From Idiomarina seosinensis (GTDB taxonomy: Bacteria; Pseudomonadota; Gammaproteobacteria; Enterobacterales; Alteromonadaceae): a stretch of DNA of 64,000 nt. The notes under the pieces were generated by a model. That model was not told where the DNA came from and did no database searches. It worked only from the letters and a program-made list of their open reading frames with translations. This document shows, in pieces, positions 1 through 7,985 of the stretch; within the stretch, counting starts at the first letter, position 1; each line of letters begins with the position of its first letter. The translations under genes were made by a program, and so were the position numbers. The stretch is from assembly GCF_003987275.1 (NCBI RefSeq), contig NZ_PIQF01000001.1, positions 1,257,729-1,321,728 on the forward strand, read 5' to 3'.

Positions 1-120
1 GGCGTAATAAGTACGTTGCCGCACAAATTCAGTGTCAATTGCCAACCAACCCGCGGTTCGGGCTGATTGACAAAACTGTTGAAGATCGTCCGTGGTATCG
101 ATAACCCGGTACGACAGCAC
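1..120 (-). CDS. rnd: Ribonuclease D, N-terminal fragment (cut by window edge)
   Basis: Forty codons at the window edge read on the minus strand, beginning with a GTG, continue out of the window. They encode an RNase D start: the motif AIDTEFVRQRTYY carries the first acidic pair (D29, E31) of the DEDD 3'-5' exonuclease family, which trims the 3' ends of tRNA and other stable RNA. The gene lies directly downstream of fadD on the same strand, the arrangement also found in E. coli. The GTG is chosen because it aligns with the E. coli start; a TTG nine codons upstream, overlapping the fadD stop, is the alternative. The rest of the protein is outside the window. Confidence 0.85.
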   Translation of the reverse strand, partial: MLSYRVIDTTDDLQQFCQSARTAGWLAIDTEFVRQRTYYA

Positions 121-143
121 CGAGTCGGCAACTTGAATAAGAC

Positions 144-1814
144 TCAAGCGTCGCTCTCGTCGCGCAATTCTTTACGCAGAATTTTGCCAACATTCGACTT
201 CGGCAACTCGTCCCTGAATTCAACTAACTTCGGAACCTTGTAGCCAGTCATGTTTTCTCGAGAGAAATCGATAACTTCACGCTCAGTCAGAGACTTATCT
301 TTTGCGACAATAAATACTTTGACCACCTCACCCGACGACTCATGCGGCACTCCAACAGCTGCGGACTCTAGGATCTTCGGATGGTCTGCTAACACATCTT
401 CGATTTCGTTGGGGTAAACGTTAAAGCCGGAAACCAATATCATGTCTTTTTTACGGTCAACAATCTTAAAGTAGCCGCGTTCATCACACGTCGCCATATC
501 ACCAGTGGCAAACCAACCATCTTGCATTGATTCAGCCGTAGCGTCTGGCCGGTTTAAATAACCCACCATCACTTGTGGGCCTTTAACATGTAGCTCACCG
601 GGTTCACCCAGAGGTACTTCTTCGCCAGTCTCCGAGTCACATATCTTCATTTCCGTACTCGGTACTGGCAGGCCAATACTCCCCGTGTAATGTTCGATAT
701 CGTATGGATTTACTGTGACAACAGGTGCACATTCAGTCAAACCGTAACCCTCGAGCAGGCGCGATTTAGTCACTCTTTCCCAATGTTCTGCAACTGCTTT
801 TTGCACGGCCATACCGCCACCCAGAGCTACCTTCAAATTAGAAAAATCAAGATCTTTGAAGCCGCGGGTGTTGAGAAGTCCATTAAACAGTGTATTTACG
901 CCTGAAATCATTGAAAACTTATACTTCTCTAATTCTTTTACAAATCCATTCATGTCGCGTGGATTGGTAATTAAAATATTGCGGCCACCATGCTTAAGAA
1001 AGGTCAAGCAGTTCGCCGTAAGGGCAAAAATATGGTAAAGCGGTAACGCAGTGATAATGATCTCTTCACCATCGCTCATAATTGGCGTTATTACTGAAGA
1101 CACTTGCTCAAGGTTGGCCACCATATTGCGGTGCGATAGCATCGCGCCTTTTGCCACCCCAGTGGTTCCACCGGTATATTGTAAAAAAGCCAAGTCGTCG
1201 CCATTTAATTCAGGCCGCTGGTAAGTACTTGCTTTGCCTTTCGTCAACGCGTGATTAAAGTCAACCGTATTCTTTAAGTTATGGCTTTCTACCATACGTT
1301 TAACGTACTTCACCACAAAGTTCACCACCCAGCGTTTGGGGGCTGGCAGCATATCGCCAATTTGGGTGGTGATGATAAGCTCAAGATCCGGAACCTCAGC
1401 ACTAACTTTTTCAAGCGTATGCGCAAAGTTCTCAAGAATGACGATACCTTTTGATTGAGAATCGGTCAGCTGATGCTTAAGTTCTCTCGGAGTATATAGC
1501 GGGTTAACATTAACCACTGTCATGCCAGCTGCCAAGATCCCGAATAAAGCAACAGGATATTGTAGAATATTCGGCATCATAACAGCGACAGCATCGCCCT
1601 TCTTAAGACCGGTGCCTTGAAGATATGCCGCGAATTGTTCCACTTTTTGACCGAGTTCACTAAAACTCATTTCGCGGTCCATGTTCACGAACGCCGTTTT
1701 ATCCGCGTATTTCTCGACACTCATCTCAAGAATGTCGACCAACGAAGAAAAATGGTCTGGATCAATCGTTTCTGGCACCCCGGCCGGGTAATTTTTCAGC
1801 CAAATTTTGTCCAT
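144..1814 (-). CDS. fadD: Long-chain fatty acid-CoA ligase FadD
   Basis: This 556-residue protein has the length of E. coli FadD (561) and resembles it throughout. It adenylates long-chain fatty acids with ATP and transfers them to CoA at the inner membrane face, coupling uptake to beta-oxidation. The AMP-binding P-loop [14 protein letters not shown] spans residues 213-226; the acyl-CoA synthetase signature (GWFATGDMA, then [20 protein letters not shown]) and a C-terminal lysine in [11 protein letters not shown] follow. The ATG has a GGAG ribosome site about 9 bases upstream. Upstream lie a TATAAT box and a FadR-like site, suggesting repression relieved by acyl-CoA. It is followed closely by rnd. 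Confidence 0.97.
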   Translation of the reverse strand: MDKIWLKNYPAGVPETIDPDHFSSLVDILEMSVEKYADKTAFVNMDREMSFSELGQKVEQFAAYLQGTGLKKGDAVAVMMPNILQYPVALFGILAAGMTVVNVNPLYTPRELKHQLTDSQSKGIVILENFAHTLEKVSAEVPDLELIITTQIGDMLPAPKRWVVNFVVKYVKRMVESHNLKNTVDFNHALTKGKASTYQRPELNGDDLAFLQYTGGTTGVAKGAMLSHRNMVANLEQVSSVITPIMSDGEEIIITALPLYHIFALTANCLTFLKHGGRNILITNPRDMNGFVKELEKYKFSMISGVNTLFNGLLNTRGFKDLDFSNLKVALGGGMAVQKAVAEHWERVTKSRLLEGYGLTECAPVVTVNPYDIEHYTGSIGLPVPSTEMKICDSETGEEVPLGEPGELHVKGPQVMVGYLNRPDATAESMQDGWFATGDMATCDERGYFKIVDRKKDMILVSGFNVYPNEIEDVLADHPKILESAAVGVPHESSGEVVKVFIVAKDKSLTEREVIDFSRENMTGYKVPKLVEFRDELPKSNVGKILRKELRDESDA

Positions 1815-1842
1815 ATAGAGCTCCGAATAAAAATGCTTTTTT

Positions 1843-1887
1843 ATTATAGTGTTGTATATCGACTAATCATCGCATATCCGACCAGTG
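1843..1887 (-). promoter_or_regulatory. fadD promoter -10 and FadR-like operator
   Basis: Read on the minus strand, TATAAT occupies 1848-1843, about 30 bases before the fadD ATG; no good -35 is visible. Just upstream at 1887-1871 is CACTGGTCGGATATGCG. From memory, the E. coli FadR consensus is AACTGGTCNGACCAGTT and a known E. coli fadD site begins CACTGGTCTGAT, so the left half and centre match well while the right half is degenerate. A FadR-type acyl-CoA-responsive repressor is inferred; binding is not shown. Confidence 0.55.
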
Positions 1888-1898
1888 AATCCTAGTCG

Positions 1899-2780
1899 CT
1901 AAGAGCTGGCGATATCTAGCAAAATAGCGGCAAGTGGTGCCGGTGTTTCCATATGCAAATGGTGACCGCCAGGCATTGTTTCTACTTTTAGCTGTTTAAC
2001 GCAGTGTTGCCATTGGCGAATAGCTGGCTCTACTTTGTCGTAACCTTTTTCCCCTCTAATCAAGGTGATAGGCGAATCTATGTTCTGTAGAAATTGCTCA
2101 ACAGTGGCAGCTGGCAAACGATAAGGAGAGGTTGATTTGACACGAGGATCTGCTCGCCATTGCCAACGGCCGTGAGGGTTTCTGAAACAGCCCCGTTGCA
2201 CCAATATTTCGACCAGTTGACGAGAAAAGTCGGCAGTTTTCGCGCGCGCTTCTACGGCACTAGACAATTCACCATAATCGCGCCAGCGAGAACCCACTAA
2301 TTTTTGTCGGGACTGAAAGCCATTGAGTAGCTGTTGGTGAGCGTCTTCTCCATCACTGACTAGCAAGCCGAACGCCTCAATTAACACGAGATGCTTGACC
2401 CGAGCCGGGCACAAGCTGGCGACAACATTGGCAACAAAACCACCCATCGAGTGTCCAACTAAAATGACATCCTGCCAGGCTTGTTGCTCAAACAGCGACC
2501 ACAAATCATAAGCGTAATCAATAAAATGATAGTGATTACCAACAGGTCTATGATCGGACAAACCATGACCCGCCCAGTCTAACGCTAATAAAGCGCCGTT
2601 AGCAGTATCCCAGTGTTTAGCAAGAGGTAAAAAGCTGTGAGCATTATCTAACCAACCATGGGTTGCGACAGCTGCAATATCTTTGGGGTTACCCCAGCAC
2701 AGTCCGCGTAGAGTTCCCCATGGGAGCTTATAGCTGACAGCCGTAGCGGCTGCCAGCGTTTCACTGTGCAATCCAGCCAT
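1899..2780 (-). CDS. Alpha/beta-fold hydrolase, substrate unknown
   Basis: A 293-residue cytosolic protein with no signal peptide. It has the alpha/beta hydrolase layout: an oxyanion-hole HGW near residue 41, the nucleophile elbow GHSMGG with Ser111, an acid region after strand 6 (IRGEKGYDKV) and a C-terminal histidine in GGHHLHME. Family members are esterases, lipases or C-C hydrolases; nothing here fixes the substrate. It sits between the Slp lipoprotein gene, whose stop its start overlaps by one base, and fadD, and could be cotranscribed with either. A role in handling lipid or acyl esters is only suggested by that position. Confidence 0.85.
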   Translation of the reverse strand: MAGLHSETLAAATAVSYKLPWGTLRGLCWGNPKDIAAVATHGWLDNAHSFLPLAKHWDTANGALLALDWAGHGLSDHRPVGNHYHFIDYAYDLWSLFEQQAWQDVILVGHSMGGFVANVVASLCPARVKHLVLIEAFGLLVSDGEDAHQQLLNGFQSRQKLVGSRWRDYGELSSAVEARAKTADFSRQLVEILVQRGCFRNPHGRWQWRADPRVKSTSPYRLPAATVEQFLQNIDSPITLIRGEKGYDKVEPAIRQWQHCVKQLKVETMPGGHHLHMETPAPLAAILLDIASS

Positions 2781-3361
2781 TATTGACGATCTTTGTCAGG
2801 GGTTCCTGAGTTATCGTCAGATTTTATCACTCGGACTGGATACCGGTAGGGGTGGTATGGGAAAGGCGCATAGAAGTTGTGACGAAACCACAATGGCGCA
2901 TAATTTATTTCGGTATTAATCCGCTCTTTTTGCTTTTCCCACAAGTAATAGCCTTCAGCTTTAAGCACCGGATACGTATAAGTGTAATCATCAATTTTTC
3001 CGGTTTGCGTTTCTTCTAGAGTACCAAGAACCGTCAGGCTGCGACCTTGTTTATAGACTTCGGGATCAACAAAACCATCTACTAATGCTAAAAAGCGACC
3101 GTTACTATCGTCACTGACCAATGGTCGTCCCCAGCTTTTCAACGGAAAATTGACCACTTCGATAACCGTGTATTCTTCACCATTACGGACATCGGCGATA
3201 ACGCCACCCCAGCGCGCTTGCTCACCAATAACCTGTCCAGAGTTGTTGGCTGCAGCCTGATAGCTAACTAAGGTTTGCTCATCATCTGTGGCAATAGGCT
3301 CCGGGATCGCACTACAGCCGGCTAACAAGAGCGCAGCTAATACAAAGATACCGTATTTCAT
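2780..3361 (-). CDS. Slp-family outer membrane lipoprotein
   Basis: This 193-residue protein begins with a lipoprotein signal, a hydrophobic stretch ending in LLLAGC, with Cys16 as the lipidated residue. The body (RWGGVIADVRNGEEYTVIEV, then GRFLALVDGFVDPEVY) matches the Slp/YeaY family of outer membrane lipoproteins, which in E. coli are starvation or sigma-E responsive and of unclear biochemical role. E. coli yeaY also lies between fadD and tsaB, so this is the positional counterpart. The residue after the cysteine is Ser, compatible with outer membrane sorting. The stop overlaps the first base of the downstream hydrolase, implying translational coupling. Confidence 0.85.
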   Translation of the reverse strand: MKYGIFVLAALLLAGCSAIPEPIATDDEQTLVSYQAAANNSGQVIGEQARWGGVIADVRNGEEYTVIEVVNFPLKSWGRPLVSDDSNGRFLALVDGFVDPEVYKQGRSLTVLGTLEETQTGKIDDYTYTYPVLKAEGYYLWEKQKERINTEINYAPLWFRHNFYAPFPYHPYRYPVRVIKSDDNSGTPDKDRQ

Positions 3362-3381
3362 AATTCACCACCTTGATCGAT

Positions 3382-3681
3382 TTAGGCGTACAAGTCGACG
3401 CCAAACATGGATTTAACTTCTTCTCGGCGTTCATTCAGCTGCACGCCCTGATAAGCTTCTAGTGCACGCCGCGACAATTGCGGCGGCTCATCGTAGAAGG
3501 TATTCAGTTTTTGCCAACGTTGAGCTCGTTGACGGCTATTTTCGGCACCAGGCACAACCTCAGCGCGCGACGCAGTTTCATTATTGCGTCCCGTATCAAT
3601 AGCATCCGTTGCTCTAGCCCTGTCAGGCTGTTGCGACGGATAACGATCATAAGGCTGAATGGCTAAGCCGTTTAATCTCAC
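3382..3681 (-). CDS. Small conserved-looking protein of unknown function
   Basis: A 99-residue, charged, soluble protein starting with GTG; an in-frame TAG lies just upstream, so no longer start exists. There is no signal peptide or membrane segment. The N-terminal half is low-complexity (Arg, Asp, Gln, Pro), while the C-terminal half, with LSRRALEAYQGV and ending SMFGVDLYA, looks like an amphipathic conserved segment. I do not recognise a named family. It lies between the Slp lipoprotein and tsaB on the same strand, 20 bases before slp. Its C-terminal xxDxYA ending resembles that of the small protein at 6479-6730. The Shine-Dalgarno sequence is weak. Confidence 0.6.
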   Translation of the reverse strand: MRLNGLAIQPYDRYPSQQPDRARATDAIDTGRNNETASRAEVVPGAENSRQRAQRWQKLNTFYDEPPQLSRRALEAYQGVQLNERREEVKSMFGVDLYA

Positions 3682-3757
3682 CGTTGACTACCCATGTTTA
3701 TTTGACTGTCTTTATTATGGCGGGTTCCATTAAGATTGCCAAGCCGCCGATAATAAA

Positions 3758-4474
3758 TTATCTGCCCGGTAATTTTTTCCAGGTAACTTCATTACGAACA
3801 TAAAGCGGTTCTAGTTCGCTCGCGTCAACCGCTTGCACTTGCCCGGCAGTTACTAACGCAAGCATATCCTGAGCCTCGGGTAAACGGCAAAGCTGATCAC
3901 TAACCGTTATCATCGGCAACTCAGCCAGTAAAATATCTGCATAATTATCCCAACCGCTGCCTGCCGTCGCTACTCGTCCATAGTCCGTTACCTTTAATTC
4001 GGCCAACGGCTGTTTCAACAGCTGACTATCGGGTTTTGCGACAGCTGGTTCGGTTAGTGCCGTGGCAACACCGTTGATGTTTTCATAAAGGGCGTAATAG
4101 ACTTCAGCCATACGAGCATCAATACACGCGAGCACCACTGCAGGGTTGCTACGGCGAATACGCTGCTGCGCTAATGCTTGTAAGGTACAGACCGGATACA
4201 CCGGTAGCTGTTGACTAAAAGCAAGACCTTGCGCTACTGAAACACCAATTCTGACGCCGGTAAAACTTCCTGGGCCGCAACCTACAGCTAAGCCATCCAA
4301 CTGTTTTAGTGAGGCTTCGGCTTCATCCAACAACTGCTGTACAAACGGCAATAGTCGCTGTGAGTGTTCTCTGGGACTTTCTAATACGCGCGTAAAAAGC
4401 TTTCCATTCAGTTGCAGTGCTGCTGAACAGTTCTCAGTTGAGGTATCGATTGCCAATAGCTTTTTAGTCATCAT
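3758..4474 (-). CDS. tsaB: tRNA threonylcarbamoyladenosine biosynthesis protein TsaB
   Basis: A 238-residue ASKHA-fold protein. The N-terminal LLAIDTSTENCS phosphate-binding loop and the motif VGCGPGSFTGVRIG near residue 65 are hallmarks of TsaB (YeaZ). TsaB forms the scaffold with TsaD and TsaE that transfers threonylcarbamoyl to A37 of ANN-decoding tRNAs; it is itself catalytically inactive. The C-terminus (ELEPLYVRNEVTWKK) is also typical. Two ATG codons stand in tandem at the start; the second may be used. The start overlaps the end of yoaA by 11 bases, so the two are probably translated from one message, as in E. coli where tsaB and yoaA adjoin. Confidence 0.95.
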   Translation of the reverse strand: MMTKKLLAIDTSTENCSAALQLNGKLFTRVLESPREHSQRLLPFVQQLLDEAEASLKQLDGLAVGCGPGSFTGVRIGVSVAQGLAFSQQLPVYPVCTLQALAQQRIRRSNPAVVLACIDARMAEVYYALYENINGVATALTEPAVAKPDSQLLKQPLAELKVTDYGRVATAGSGWDNYADILLAELPMITVSDQLCRLPEAQDMLALVTAGQVQAVDASELEPLYVRNEVTWKKLPGR

Positions 4475-6383
4475 CGGTCTCTTGCAAAAAATTCAATGCC
4501 TGATTTAAATCGCGGGTTCGTGCCATCGGCGGTAAACTATTCAAAAAGCGTGCGCCATAATAACGGTTAACCATGCGGTTATCACATACTAACAATACGC
4601 CACGATCATGTTTATCCCTAATCAATCGACCCGCCCCCTGTTTTAAAGCGATAATAGCCTGCGGAAGTTGAATTGTATTGAATGCATCAACACCACGCAG
4701 ACGCGCATCTTCCACCCGCGCATTCAATAAGGGATCGTCTGGAGATGCAAAGGGTAGTTTATCAATAATCACACAACGCAAAGCATCCCCGCGGACATCT
4801 ACCCCTTCCCAAAAGGAAGCAGTTCCCAGTAATACCGCATTACCCGCCTCGGTAAATTGTTTTAATAACTCAGTTTTACCAGCATCGCCCTGGACGAACA
4901 CTTTTCTGTCTAAAATATCGCGTAAATAGTCAGCCATTTGCTGCAACATTCGATGGCTGGTAAACAACAAAAAGGTACCACCGCGATTATGACTAATGCA
5001 TTTCTGCGCAATATCAGCTAAATGACTGTGTCTATTATAATCATTCGCTTCTGGTAAATAGCGCGGCAAGCACAGCAGTGCTTGTGTCGAAAAATCAAAA
5101 GGGCTCGCTAGTAGCAGGGTTTCCGCATCAAATAGACCCAAGCGATGGGTAAAGTGCTCAAACTTTTCGTTAACGGCAATCGTCGCCGAGGTAAATACCC
5201 ATGCTCGCTGGCTATGCCGAACTAAGCCACCAAACTTTTTTGCTACGCTAAGCGGCGTCTGATGCAGCACCACATGCCGACTCGTCGTTTCGAACCAGTA
5301 ACTGAAACCTGTCTGCTCGGTATTCATCAACTGCTGCCAAAGGCTTAGATACTCTTCCCCACGTTCAATTAGGTTATCCATCTCCTTATGACGTCCACGA
5401 GCAGTTTTTAATACCTCAACCAACAACTCTAGCTTTTCTTCGAGCCGTTGAGTCGCGCTCGGCATGTCAGCTTGCTGACGCCAGTCGCGCCAATTACCGC
5501 GCATCGGTTCACGTGGGAACTGTAAACGCCAGTCTTTGACAACTTGCTCAAACATCCTTGCCATCTGAGTGGCTTGCGACAAGTCTTTTAATTCGGTCAG
5601 ACACAATCGGGTAATTTCTTCGGCCATCTCCATTAGTTGTCGACTGGAGATTGCTTCACCAAAATATTGACTGGCAATATCGGGCACTTGGTGTGCTTCA
5701 TCAAACACGACAACGTCACTATCGGGGATTATTTCACCGAAGCCTGTATCTTTAAGCGCTAAGTCGGCGAAGAACAAATGATGATTAACCACCACGATAT
5801 CGGCCTTTTTAGCTTCTTCGCGAGCCTTAACTAAGTGACACTCGTCATAAACCGGACAGTCTCTGCCCAGACAATTATCTTTGGTGCTGGTGACCAGCGG
5901 CATTACCTGTGCATCTTCCTGCAGCTCGTTTAATTCGCCGATATCGCCACTGCGGGTCATCGTCGACCAACGCTTTACTTTTAGGAGTTGATTTTGCACT
6001 CCGGGTGCAAACTGCCCCGCTTGCTGCTGCGCTTGCTCTAGCCGATACAAACATAGGTAGTTAGCCCGGCCTTTTAGCAACGCAATGACCTTTTTCGGCG
6101 ACAGAATTTTACGTAGCGTGGGAAGATCTCGATGAAATAACTGCTCTTGCAGATTTTTAGTGCCGGTCGACACAATTGCTTTGTCTTTTGCCAGCAAAAT
6201 TGGCGCCAAATACGCAAAGGTTTTACCAGTTCCCGTTTCGGCTTCAACCACCAGCTGCTTGCCATTTTTTATGGTGGCCTCAATGGCTGTCGCCATTTGC
6301 AACTGGGCATGCCGGGGCTGAAAACCCTTAATGGCTGAAGATAGCGGACCTTCAGGCTCAAATACGTTGGCGACTTTGGTCAT
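4464..6383 (-). CDS. yoaA: DinG-family ATP-dependent helicase YoaA
   Basis: An XPD/DinG-type superfamily 2 helicase. Counting from the ATG at 6383 (639 residues), Walker A is EAETGTGKTFAY (about 48-59), an iron-sulfur cysteine set includes DNCLGRDCPVYDEC, the Walker B box is VVFDEAHQ, and the C-terminal helicase motif QGAGRLIRDK is present. In E. coli YoaA works with the HolC (chi) subunit to repair replication forks; a holD gene for the partner psi subunit lies at 56 kb here. The ATG is preferred over an upstream in-frame TTG because it matches the usual N-terminus, although no good ribosome site precedes either. Confidence 0.93.
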   Translation of the reverse strand: MTKVANVFEPEGPLSSAIKGFQPRHAQLQMATAIEATIKNGKQLVVEAETGTGKTFAYLAPILLAKDKAIVSTGTKNLQEQLFHRDLPTLRKILSPKKVIALLKGRANYLCLYRLEQAQQQAGQFAPGVQNQLLKVKRWSTMTRSGDIGELNELQEDAQVMPLVTSTKDNCLGRDCPVYDECHLVKAREEAKKADIVVVNHHLFFADLALKDTGFGEIIPDSDVVVFDEAHQVPDIASQYFGEAISSRQLMEMAEEITRLCLTELKDLSQATQMARMFEQVVKDWRLQFPREPMRGNWRDWRQQADMPSATQRLEEKLELLVEVLKTARGRHKEMDNLIERGEEYLSLWQQLMNTEQTGFSYWFETTSRHVVLHQTPLSVAKKFGGLVRHSQRAWVFTSATIAVNEKFEHFTHRLGLFDAETLLLASPFDFSTQALLCLPRYLPEANDYNRHSHLADIAQKCISHNRGGTFLLFTSHRMLQQMADYLRDILDRKVFVQGDAGKTELLKQFTEAGNAVLLGTASFWEGVDVRGDALRCVIIDKLPFASPDDPLLNARVEDARLRGVDAFNTIQLPQAIIALKQGAGRLIRDKHDRGVLLVCDNRMVNRYYGARFLNSLPPMARTRDLNQALNFLQETDDD

Positions 6384-6478
6384 AACGGAGGTGACATCCA
6401 ACAACTGCAGAGTGAAAGCGAAATATTATGACACAGCCAACCGCTACTGTGTATCTTTAGCCGTGACTGTTCAACAAT

Positions 6479-6730
6479 TTACGCATAGGTGTCAATGTGC
6501 CCGTCGTTGTCTTCATCCGCATCAGCTGACGAATGTTGCTGTTGCTGCTGTTGCTGCTGTTTCCGTTGACGGTCTTCGTTGGCCGTAATGGTATTGCCCT
6601 CATCATCACTTATCTTTTTCATTTCTTCGGTCTTTTCGACCTGATTTATCCGCCACTGATCACGGTCATGGTCTATCGGTATTCGTGTCTCTCTTGGAAT
6701 AAGAGGCACCATTGCATCAAAGTTAGCCAC
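6479..6730 (-). CDS. Small acidic protein with polyglutamine run, unknown function
   Basis: An 83-residue reading frame between yoaA and the his leader, facing away from his. It starts with GTG, preceded by GAGAGA, and has no signal peptide. The middle holds eight consecutive glutamines (CAG/CAA codons) flanked by basic KQRQR-like and acidic DADEDNDG segments; the end is HIDTYA. I know no family for it. The N-terminal VPLIPRETRIPI and the xxDxYA ending, shared with the 99-residue protein at 3.4 kb, argue that it is a real gene rather than chance, but this is weak. No terminator or clear promoter is visible. Confidence 0.5.
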   Translation of the reverse strand: MANFDAMVPLIPRETRIPIDHDRDQWRINQVEKTEEMKKISDDEGNTITANEDRQRKQQQQQQQQHSSADADEDNDGHIDTYA

Positions 6731-6853
6731 TGTTATCTCTCACTATGATAGTTAGTCAGTGTTCGTTCACCACAATCTCAGTATATACCGCTCTACGTTA
6801 ATTGAACAAACTTTAACCAGGTTATCGGCAACGGTTAAAATAAACTTAAGGGG

Positions 6854-6881
6854 TTGCTTTCTGCGCTGATTTTAGTATCAT
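6854..6881 (+). promoter_or_regulatory. Probable his operon promoter
   Basis: TTGCTT (6854-6859) and TATCAT (6876-6881) are separated by 16 bases and lie 43 bases before the hisL start codon, a suitable distance for a sigma-70 promoter driving the his leader. Upstream, TTTAACC at 6812 and GGTTAAA at 6833 form an inverted repeat of unknown meaning. Confidence 0.45.
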
Positions 6882-6923
6882 GCTATACAACTTATTTGTT
6901 ATTAAACTTTTGCGGAGTCAACA

Positions 6924-6977
6924 ATGCAAGCTAATCAGCGCCAGCAGCATCACCATCATTGGTTTTACATGAGCTAG
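6924..6977 (+). CDS. hisL: his operon leader peptide
   Basis: A 17-codon frame reading MQANQRQQHHHHWFYMS, with four consecutive histidine codons (CAT CAC CAT CAT) and a GGAG ribosome site 9 bases before the ATG. It stands about 100 bases before hisG and immediately before an attenuator. By analogy with enterobacterial his leaders, scarce charged tRNA-His stalls the ribosome on the histidine run and switches the following RNA to a read-through fold. The E. coli leader has seven consecutive histidines; four here is fewer, and the aromatic WFY after them is notable. Confidence 0.9.
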   Translation: MQANQRQQHHHHWFYMS

Positions 6978-7070
6978 CCGATAGTTTGTTATTGGGCTAG
7001 CTGTTTATCGCTAGCCTTTCGCATGACTATACAACCCTTCGAAAGGCAACTTTCGAAGGGTTTTTTATTT
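6973..7070 (+). terminator. his attenuator: intrinsic terminator and competing folds
   Basis: The terminator is a 13-bp stem, AACCCTTCGAAAG (7033-7045) with CTTTCGAAGGGTT (7050-7062), a GCAA loop and a T-rich tail to 7070. Competing partners are visible: CCTTTCG at 7015-7021 pairs with CGAAAGG at 7040-7046 and would break the terminator. GGCTAGC at 6995-7001 can pair either with GCTAGCC at 6973-6979, which overlaps the hisL stop, or with GCTAGCC at 7010-7016. This mutually exclusive arrangement is the signature of translation-coupled attenuation. Confidence 0.88.
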
Positions 7071-7080
7071 AGGAGCTAAC

Positions 7081-7974
7081 ATGACTGAACGTTTAACTAT
7101 CGCAATCCAAAAATCAGGCCGACTGAGTAAAGAGTCTATTTCGCTGCTTAATGCCTGCGGCGTTAAGTTTAGCCTTAATGAAGCGCGCTTAATTGCGCAC
7201 AGCACCAGCCACCCCATCGACCTGTTAAGAGTGCGCGATGACGATATTCCCGGGTTAGTTATGGATGGCGTAGTTGATCTTGGTTTGGTTGGCGAAAACG
7301 TTCTGGAGGAAGTTCGTTTAGAACGTCAGGCCGTCGGCGAGGCTGCTGACTACAAAGCTTTACGCCCGCTCGATTTTGGTGGCTGTCGTTTATCTATTGC
7401 GGTACCGCGCGAATCTGACTTTGAAAAACTTGAAGATTTAAATGGCAAAAGAATTGCCAGCACTTACCCCTACTTAATGCAGCGCTACTTAAAAAATAAC
7501 GGAATAAACGTTAAAAACGTTAACTTAACAGGTTCTGTTGAAGTCGCACCTCGCGCTGGTCTGGCCGACGCTATTTGTGATTTGGTTTCAACCGGAGCTA
7601 CTCTTGAGGCAAACGGTTTGGTTGAAAAAGAAGTCATTTTCCGTTCTCAAGCACAGCTCATTCAGCGCAGTGATAAGCTAACTGCTGATAAGCAAGCCAT
7701 GATTGACCAGCTGCTACCACGTATCGACGGTGTACAAATGGCGAAAGAAAGCAAATATATTATGTTGCACTCGCCGAAATCAGTGCTAGATGAAGTCATC
7801 GCTTTGCTACCAGGCGCTGAAACACCAACCGTGTTACCCCTTAGCCACACCGACCAGCAGGTGGCTATCCACATGGTTAGCACCGAAAAGCTATTCTGGG
7901 AGACCATGGAAGATCTGAAAGCCATTGGTTGTAGTTCGATTTTGGTATTACCCATTGAAAAGATGATGGGCTAA
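7081..7974 (+). CDS. hisG: ATP phosphoribosyltransferase, long form
   Basis: A 297-residue enzyme catalysing the first committed step of histidine synthesis, PRPP + ATP to phosphoribosyl-ATP. The length and the C-terminal region ([28 protein letters not shown]) mark the long HisG-L form with its own ACT-like regulatory domain, so it is feedback-inhibited by histidine without a HisZ partner. The phosphate-binding loop [14 protein letters not shown] is present near residue 160. The ATG follows AGGAG 5 bases upstream and is the first gene after the attenuator; hisD starts 11 bases after the stop. Confidence 0.97.
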   Translation: MTERLTIAIQKSGRLSKESISLLNACGVKFSLNEARLIAHSTSHPIDLLRVRDDDIPGLVMDGVVDLGLVGENVLEEVRLERQAVGEAADYKALRPLDFGGCRLSIAVPRESDFEKLEDLNGKRIASTYPYLMQRYLKNNGINVKNVNLTGSVEVAPRAGLADAICDLVSTGATLEANGLVEKEVIFRSQAQLIQRSDKLTADKQAMIDQLLPRIDGVQMAKESKYIMLHSPKSVLDEVIALLPGAETPTVLPLSHTDQQVAIHMVSTEKLFWETMEDLKAIGCSSILVLPIEKMMG

Positions 7975-7985
7975 GGAGTCAACTT

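Noticed and set aside
35..223. 62-codon frame on the minus strand across the fadD end
   Set aside because: It is out of frame with fadD and with the RNase D start, which together explain the region.
6405..6478. LexA box in front of yoaA
   Set aside because: CTGT-like sequences occur, but no CTGT-N8-ACAG arrangement with proper spacing was found.
6533..6565. CTG/TTG repeat as a phase-variation tract
   Set aside because: The repeat unit is three bases, so length changes would not shift the frame; it simply encodes the glutamine run.
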